DNA of 64,000 bases. Origin: Flammula alnicola (taxonomy: Eukaryota; Basidiomycota; Agaricomycetes; Agaricales; Strophariaceae). The stretch is from NCBI GenBank assembly GCA_015499995.1, contig JADNRV010000002.1, positions 558,001 through 622,000 of the forward strand, given 5' to 3'. The position numbers and the translations under genes are program-made. Shown one piece after another: positions 58,801-64,000 of this stretch (its first letter is position 1; the number at the start of each line of letters is the position of its first letter). The notes beneath the pieces are model-generated. The model saw only the letters and a list, made by a program, of their open reading frames with translations. It made no database searches and was not told where the DNA came from.

Positions 58801-59876
58801 GTATTCGCCTGTGTGCGAGGTCTAGGTAGGGCTGAAGGATCTTCGGTATGTTGTGGTTCAGAAACTCTGTCGCTCAATGACATCTGTGACTGGTTTTGCA
58901 TAGAGAAAGATGTCGTTGCAATTGGTTCTTGTGGAGATGGTATAGGTGAATGAGATATGAGAGCGTTCTCACAATGCCTTCTAGAGATGCCCTGGGAGTA
59001 CTGTAAGTCGATCGGCGCAGCAGGAGACGACGGGATGCTGAAATCAGAAATATCGAGAGGGGAGAAGTGGTGTACTGGTGGAAGAGGTGGTAGCGTTAAA
59101 ATTATATCACCTTGAGGAGAAGTCGAGACGGGTTCATCGTGTTGAGTGCCTTTCTTCTTGGACCAAAAGGAAGATTTGCGGGAAAGAGGTTTTTGAGTCG
59201 GCTTGGGGGAGTCAGATGCCGGTTCAACTTCCTTTCCCTTGCCTTTGATATCGGAATTTCCGATATTAAGGAAAGATGCAGTACTAAATGAGAGACCTCG
59301 ACGCCTACGTTCGACCACTTGTCCCCTGTTTACCAAGTTCTCAGGATTTTCCGACGCATGCTCCTGTTGGACGCGCTGCGAGCTCTTCACCCTTCGCACA
59401 CTGGGCGACGGAACAGCTGGAGAGGATAAAGGAGATGGTGGCGATATAAAAGAAATTGTGCTTGTTTCACGAGATAATGAAGTCGAGGCATGCGGGAGTC
59501 CTATTCCTAATGCTGCATGTGCCAGGGCAGCCGTTGATTGGGGCCCAGCACTAACCTTTCGAGTGCGAGAGAAAAATGAATCCGGCCGTGACATGGAGGG
59601 AGGGAATAAGACAGAACTCGAGGGGTCGAGGATGCCACCTATGGCAATATTTACATCTCGCATTTCATCGGGTGGAGTAGGAGGGAGTGCTTTATCTAAC
59701 AGTGTTGTGGAAGAGGGTGACGTCGGGGTGTTAGTCGATGCGACATCGTCCATTCTATTTCGTTGAGGTCCTGGAGACTGAGGTCCATTGCGTTTTCTCC
59801 AGTGTGGAAGAGAGAAGAGGTGGGTAGTCGTCTCAGTAGTTGTAGTAGTTACAACCTCAGTACGTGTTGTTGTCAT
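55874..59876 (-). CDS. SYT1: Sec7-PH guanine-nucleotide exchange factor for ARF (Syt1/EFA6-like)
   Basis: ARF-GEF acting on membranes of the secretory or endocytic route. The ATG at 59876-59874 gives MTTTRTEVVTTTTTETTTHL and a long Ser/Pro-rich N-terminus of about 440 residues. The Sec7 domain starts near FYSQALRAYINQFEFHDIPL; the glutamic-finger region is GLPRETQQIDRVMEAFASRY, then HPYILAFSLIMLHTDTFNPS and KMTKADYIKNT. A PH domain follows: WSVILTGSQLLLFRDPTWAA, and, across an intron, YKHTMRFVLPDGRQLLFQAA, then LNEWISRINYASAF. A coiled coil (SAAIQNLAKRVALVRLDIEK) and an acidic disordered tail end at TGA 55876-55874. The length is about 1200 residues. The architecture matches fungal Syt1 and animal PSD/EFA6. 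The frame is intact. Confidence 0.9.
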
Positions 59877-60367
59877 TTCAGCAAGTAGCAGGGGGACCCC
59901 CTACTTTGGCTATACGGTGGAGGCGAGTCTGCTTGAGACTTGCGACTATCGAAGTCATTGGTGAATGTAGCGGAATAAGGATGGATGTCCATCGAGAGCA
60001 CAGGTTAGTGCGAATAGGGTAACGCTGGCGTCGGTTAATAAGTGCTATATTGCTGAAGTGGTTTGGGTTTCATCGGTATGGTAGAAAATCCATTAGATGG
60101 AGGGCGAAATTAGTTTTGAGAGAGGGAAAGGCGTCCAGACATTTCGTCGTTACTGCGGTTGGGAAGATCGACTTGACGTTGTGAATCTCAACCAGGCGCT
60201 CATCCTTTCACCACATAACGTGACTCAGTAACTGCGCAATGATATCCAAAGCTTGGTATCACACCAGCAAAAAGTCACGAATTTAATACTATAGTCTGAC
60301 TACGGGAAACTAATGTTGCACATAATATTTCAAGTAGCTGGAAAAAAACAAGACAAGAAATAAACAT
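59877..60367. promoter_or_regulatory. Upstream region of the Sec7-PH gene
   Basis: 491 bp between the Sec7-PH start and the pescadillo stop, both on the minus strand. It must contain the Sec7-PH promoter and the pescadillo terminator. I see no gene, repeat or RNA in it. Confidence 0.4.
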
Positions 60368-62429
60368 CTATGGGACGTGCGCTTGCTTCCTTTTCTGTTT
60401 TGTGAGTTCCTTTTTCCGGCTCTCCAACTCGGTCCGCTGGAGAAAAAGCCAAATGAGCGAAATATTCGTTCATGAAAGAGCAAACGAAAAACACACCTGG
60501 GATTCCTTCTTCTTCTGGCTGTACTTCATCTTCTCGTACAACTTTCGTTGTTTATTGCTCATCATCATCTTGTTCATATCGCGCTCGGCGTCTTCTACCT
60601 GATCTCCTGTCGACTTGGTCTGTTTTTTGCTTGCCTGCTTGACTTTAGCCTCAAAGGTGCCAAAGTCAACACCAGCGGCTTCCGCCGCGAGTTCGGCTGC
60701 TCTTAATGCAGCTGGATCTTCATTGGAAACTACAATGATGCTATCCAGAACTTCATGGTCTTGATCATGTCCTTTGTCGGCGACATTGTTGTCTTCGTCG
60801 TTTTCAATTTCTTCTGAGAGTTCTGGCTCGCCTGCTAGTTCGTCGCCAGGAATATAAGCACCTTCATATTCACCGAAAGGACTGAGATGAGGCGGAAGAG
60901 TTTTGCCTTGCGCATAAGGTTCTTCCAGCAAAAATTTTCCAGAATTGATGCAGTCGACAATCCATTGAGGCTGAACATATTTCCTTCTGAGACGAAGTTC
61001 GCGTTGTTCAGGTGTTTCCTCTTTAACCACAACAGGCCGATCGATAATGACATGCGTAATGCATGGATCATTCTCGTCAAAGGGTGAACCGCTTCCGGAA
61101 GATGAAGGCCAACCAATTCGACCGCCAAAAGACCGCACAACGAACTCGAAGATACCCCGGGGTGTTTCTCGGGACAAGAAAAATGTGTAGGGGGAGAATA
61201 GATTGGTGGATAGGGTTTGTGGTAACATTGATAAGGATTGGAGAGTGGGTAAATTCGCATCTACTGTTTGTCGGAGACTGAGGGATGGGGAACAAATTCT
61301 TCGTCGCCTTCGTCGCCTGTTGGTTCTGGGTTCGACATTTCGACATCTGGAGCTGTCGCGTTGTCCAGAGTCGCAGTTATATTTTTGATAGTCTGTCGCA
61401 CCACCTTCCCCGTAATTTGGCGGCCATCCACCAGTGACGTTGTGGTCGGTTGAATTGCTGGATGTCGTGAACTATCTTGAAGGGAAAGAGCATTAACCCC
61501 AGCGCCATCGCCATCCTTCTTGACATCCAAAGGCGGAGGATACACCAATCCAACTTCGGTATACAATTTGAAGAAGACGAAACTCAGGAGAGTCTGGTAT
61601 AGTTCCAAGAAAGTGAGCATAACACGAACATCAACATCGGCGGGAACCTATCCAGAAAAAAAATTAGACTAGATGCGTGATAAGCGTAAGTCAACTCACG
61701 TTCTGAGTAAAAAGATATGGAACGAGCCACGTAACAGTTTGATCCATTATTTCAGCCTGGTAATAGACGCCCTTTATGGATAAAAAGACTTTGCGTAGAG
61801 ATTGGGAATGCATAACATATAACTGCCATTCCGCAGCAAGCTTGGCACAGTTTTCGACGAGTTCAGGAGGAAGCCGAGAGTTCGATGGAAGAGAAGAGAA
61901 GAGGAAAATCATACACAGTGCGTCGTCGATGTCTCGTAGTGCGTCGATGAAAGTCGGATATCTTCACGAAAATAGTTAGCTAATTATTGCATTTTAGCCA
62001 TACATACACTCACCGCTCCTTGATAATATGATCCAGGCGATATATAGGCTTGTTCTCCTCCAAGCTCTTCGCACTGCTCCATTCTCCACGCCCAAGTGCG
62101 CGAGAAAGCTTTGGCAAATGCCTTATGTTCTCGCAATTTCTTAAGATAGGTTCGTGTGCAAGATATGCAAGTCCTTGGTGTAATAAAACGAGGTTGGCGC
62201 AGATGATCCCTTGTTCGCCTTCTTTCTGCTGCGGGGTTCGCGGGGAAAGATTCCTGGAACGTAAATCAGTCGTCCATGCTATAATGGCGAAGATTGCATT
62301 TGCCGTACCTTTTAAGATGCAAAGTCGACGGAAGTCTGCAAGCGAGCATTGCAATTTTTTGACAGCAGCACTCCGAGTTGTATAGTTCTTTGCAGCACCG
62401 GCTTTTCCCTTTACTCTGAGGCGACCCAT
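60368..62429 (-). CDS. NOP7: Pescadillo homologue Nop7 (frame broken)
   Basis: Nucleolar PeBoW-complex subunit needed for 27S pre-rRNA processing and 60S assembly. The ATG at 62429-62427 gives [20 protein letters not shown], then [19 protein letters not shown]. The pescadillo N-domain continues [40 protein letters not shown], and [20 protein letters not shown]. The BRCT domain has [20 protein letters not shown], then [22 protein letters not shown] and [15 protein letters not shown]. The tail [20 protein letters not shown] ends at TAG 60370-60368. At 61261-61275 the frame is lost by one base: [10 protein letters not shown] meets a stop, while [16 protein letters not shown] continues one frame away, and one extra base near the T3 run 61267-61269 repairs it. 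The length is about 595 residues. Confidence 0.92.
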
Positions 62430-62621
62430 TGTTAATGTGCTTTGGAAGCTGGAACTTGATATACGTTTTTGAGGAGTTTCGGTGCAGTCCAACAAAAGTT
62501 TTTATTTGGCAAAAGCAACCGATGCAATCAATCAACTCTGGCCGCGATTTTGAACCTAGGCTGAAATCATATTGAACACTTGATCCTCTCATACAACGCG
62601 CTTTCTTGCCCATTCGACATC

Positions 62622-63230
62622 ATGAGGTAGGTTGGATCTGTTCTTCCTGATCTTGTTACGCTAAACAGCCTTCTAGTCAATATGTCCACGTTCCGAAGTC
62701 GGAATTAGATGAGGCTCAACTGCGCCAACTTGAAGAGCACGAGATTTCGCAAGGTCCATTGTCAGTACTGCAGCAGGCCGTACGGAACCATGCTCAAGTC
62801 CTCATATCGCTTCGGAATAATAAGAAATTACTTGCGCGAGTGAAAGCCTTTGACAGACATAGCAATATGGTAAGTTCCATCTGTGATATTCCTGGCTCTG
62901 CACCTTACTAAACCTTATCGTACAGGTTCTCGAGAACGTGAAGGAGGTGAGCAGCTAGTTATGGTGTTGTACTTATGGAAGTACGCTCAAACCAAGTGCA
63001 GATGTGGACAGAAATACCTAAAGGAAAAAACAAAAAGCCAGTCAACAAAGATCGGTTCATCAGCAAGATGTTCCTCAGGTGCGCACCGAATATGTTTGAC
63101 TATTCCTTGATTTTTGCTGACCTTAAACGTGGTTTCAAGAGGCGATTCAGTAATCCTGAGTAAGTTTCGTCTTACGCATTCCCTGAATACTTAAGCTGAT
63201 AAGATTCAAGTTTTGCGAAACCAGGCATGA
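62622..63230 (+). CDS. SMD2: Spliceosomal Sm core protein SmD2
   Basis: Component of the heptameric Sm ring on U1, U2, U4 and U5 snRNAs. The first exon is only ATG AG (62622), joined across an intron to TCAATATGTCC, giving [20 protein letters not shown]. Sm1 motif: [20 protein letters not shown], then [19 protein letters not shown] and VLENVKEMWTEIP. Sm2 motif: [20 protein letters not shown], assembled from three exons, then RNQA and TGA 63228-63230. Five introns, including a 60-nt one after FLR, are needed and all phases fit. The length is about 110 residues, normal for SmD2. Confidence 0.94.
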
Positions 63231-63351
63231 TATATACAATTCTGGGGTGTGGCACAGCAGTTCAAAATCGAATGCGCAGGAGGACGTGGGTAAATGAGTG
63301 GGATTTTCTCCCTAAAGTTACTTGTCATTTTTCATGCTACATTCATGATCC

Positions 63352-64000
63352 CTACCCCATCGATTCCTCTATTTCACGGATTGCGTCAAAAATAGCACCA
63401 AGGGCCACCCATCCGAAACTCTGTGCTCCAAATTCCTGTCTTCGAGCCCGCGCTATAGATTGCTTCCATGCCATCCAGGATCGTTTGAGATATTCCTCCT
63501 TGGTTATTCCATTGTCTCCGGCCAAATCCTCTCGTATTGCACGAACGAGAACATCAGTGCTTTCCCTAAGTTTCGCCATCATGTCTTTTCGTTTCCGCCT
63601 TGAGACGTCTTTTGCACAATGGTTCCTACGACCGCCTCTTCTTCAGATAAATGGGCAGTGCGAGCATGAGAAAGCGTATTTGCGATGCAAATTCCGCGAA
63701 GTTCGGAGGCATAGCTGGTGAAAAGCTGCGAAATGAAGTCAACTTCATCTGCTGGCCAATCAATGTCTGTGTCGATGAACTCGTCGATGCGGCATTCAAT
63801 AACGTTAAAACGTAGTCATCCGTAGCGTCATTCAAATTGAAATTGTGTAGCGCTTCGGTAAGGTCTTCCACAGTATTGTGGGGTCTCGGCCTTCCTTGAG
63901 CACGCCTTTGTCTTGAACGTTGCTCGGATCTCCTTTGCTCTACTGGAAGATCGATGGCCCGAAAAAGGCGTCCAATTGCCTTGGGACTCTCATAAAAGTC
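63352..64000 (-). CDS. C-terminal part of an RNAi-type RNA-dependent RNA polymerase (5' part beyond the window, two frame breaks)
   Basis: Fungal cellular RdRPs make double-stranded RNA for quelling and small-RNA silencing. The reverse strand enters with DFYESPKAIGRLFRAIDLP, typical of the region downstream of the catalytic core. It continues DATDDYVLTLLNAA, then one frame away IDEFIDTDIDWPADEVDFIS, QLFTSYASELRGIC and LSEEEAVVGTIVQKTSQ. In a third frame comes RRKRKDMMAKLRESTDVLVR, then REDLAGDNGITKEEYLKRSW and EFGAQSFGWVALGAIFDAIR before TAG 63354-63352. The two breaks (near 63787-63790 and 63598-63599) are both single missing bases. The catalytic DxDGD motif lies outside the window, so activity cannot be judged. 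It converges on SMD2. Confidence 0.8.

Noticed and set aside
58651..59766. Long antisense open frames opposite the Sec7-PH N-terminus
   Set aside because: They mirror the Ser/Pro-rich coding strand and encode no recognisable domain; codon-composition shadows.
1..64000. Transposons, LTRs, CRISPR arrays, biosynthetic clusters, viral insertions
   Set aside because: I found no transposase, reverse transcriptase, integrase, direct terminal repeats, spaced repeats or PKS/NRPS/terpene cores in any frame.

Overview
This is nuclear DNA from a filamentous basidiomycete, most likely a mushroom-forming member of the Agaricomycetes. Genes are packed densely on both strands. Nearly all are broken by GT..AG introns of about 45-65 nt, operons are absent, and the protein set is typically fungal and basidiomycete: Byr4, Rap1 with BRCT and Myb domains, an RNAi-type RNA-dependent RNA polymerase, Mmm1 of ERMES, a UreD urease chaperone and a Syt1-type Sec7-PH exchange factor. 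I see no transposon, rRNA gene, convincing tRNA or CRISPR array. The species cannot be named from the sequence alone.

Layout, left to right. 1-4630: 3' part of a U-box cyclophilin (PPIL2/Cyp8), ESCRT-III VPS20 and a PTC6-like mitochondrial PP2C. 4688-12334: gamma-glutamyltransferase, prefoldin subunit 6 and the RNA-surveillance protein NRDE2. 12731-19992: the cytokinesis GAP component Byr4, UreD and a Dal5/Tna1-type permease. 20095-30534: m-AAA protease (AFG3/YTA12), an epoxide-hydrolase-like enzyme, WRAP73, a DHA1 drug-transporter homologue and mitochondrial ribosomal protein uS17m. 30971-39784: a PPxY arrestin, a Rab5 GTPase, an alginate/chondroitin-lyase-like secreted enzyme and a peroxisome-type acyl-CoA synthetase. 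40098-50307: a large CNH-like plus GYF protein, mitochondrial D-2-hydroxyacid dehydrogenase, Rap1 and a CDK11-type kinase. 50601-64000: a TTL-domain protein, Mmm1, a small hydrolase-like protein, RPB8, a Sec7-PH ARF-GEF, pescadillo (NOP7), SmD2 and the C-terminal end of an RdRP. Most are single-copy housekeeping genes, so this looks like ordinary euchromatin rather than an accessory island.

The most striking property is technical or evolutionary. At least ten places in eight otherwise well-conserved genes, including essential ones such as the m-AAA protease and pescadillo, lose the reading frame by exactly one missing base. The sign is the same every time, and about half of the sites lie in short A or C runs. 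No intron repairs most of them, so under-called bases in the assembly are the simplest explanation. The other non-genic items worth attention are a perfect 38-bp palindrome in the WRAP73/DHA1 divergent promoter and two telomere-repeat-like motifs just upstream of the telomere protein gene RAP1. I did not find a convincing new biological system.
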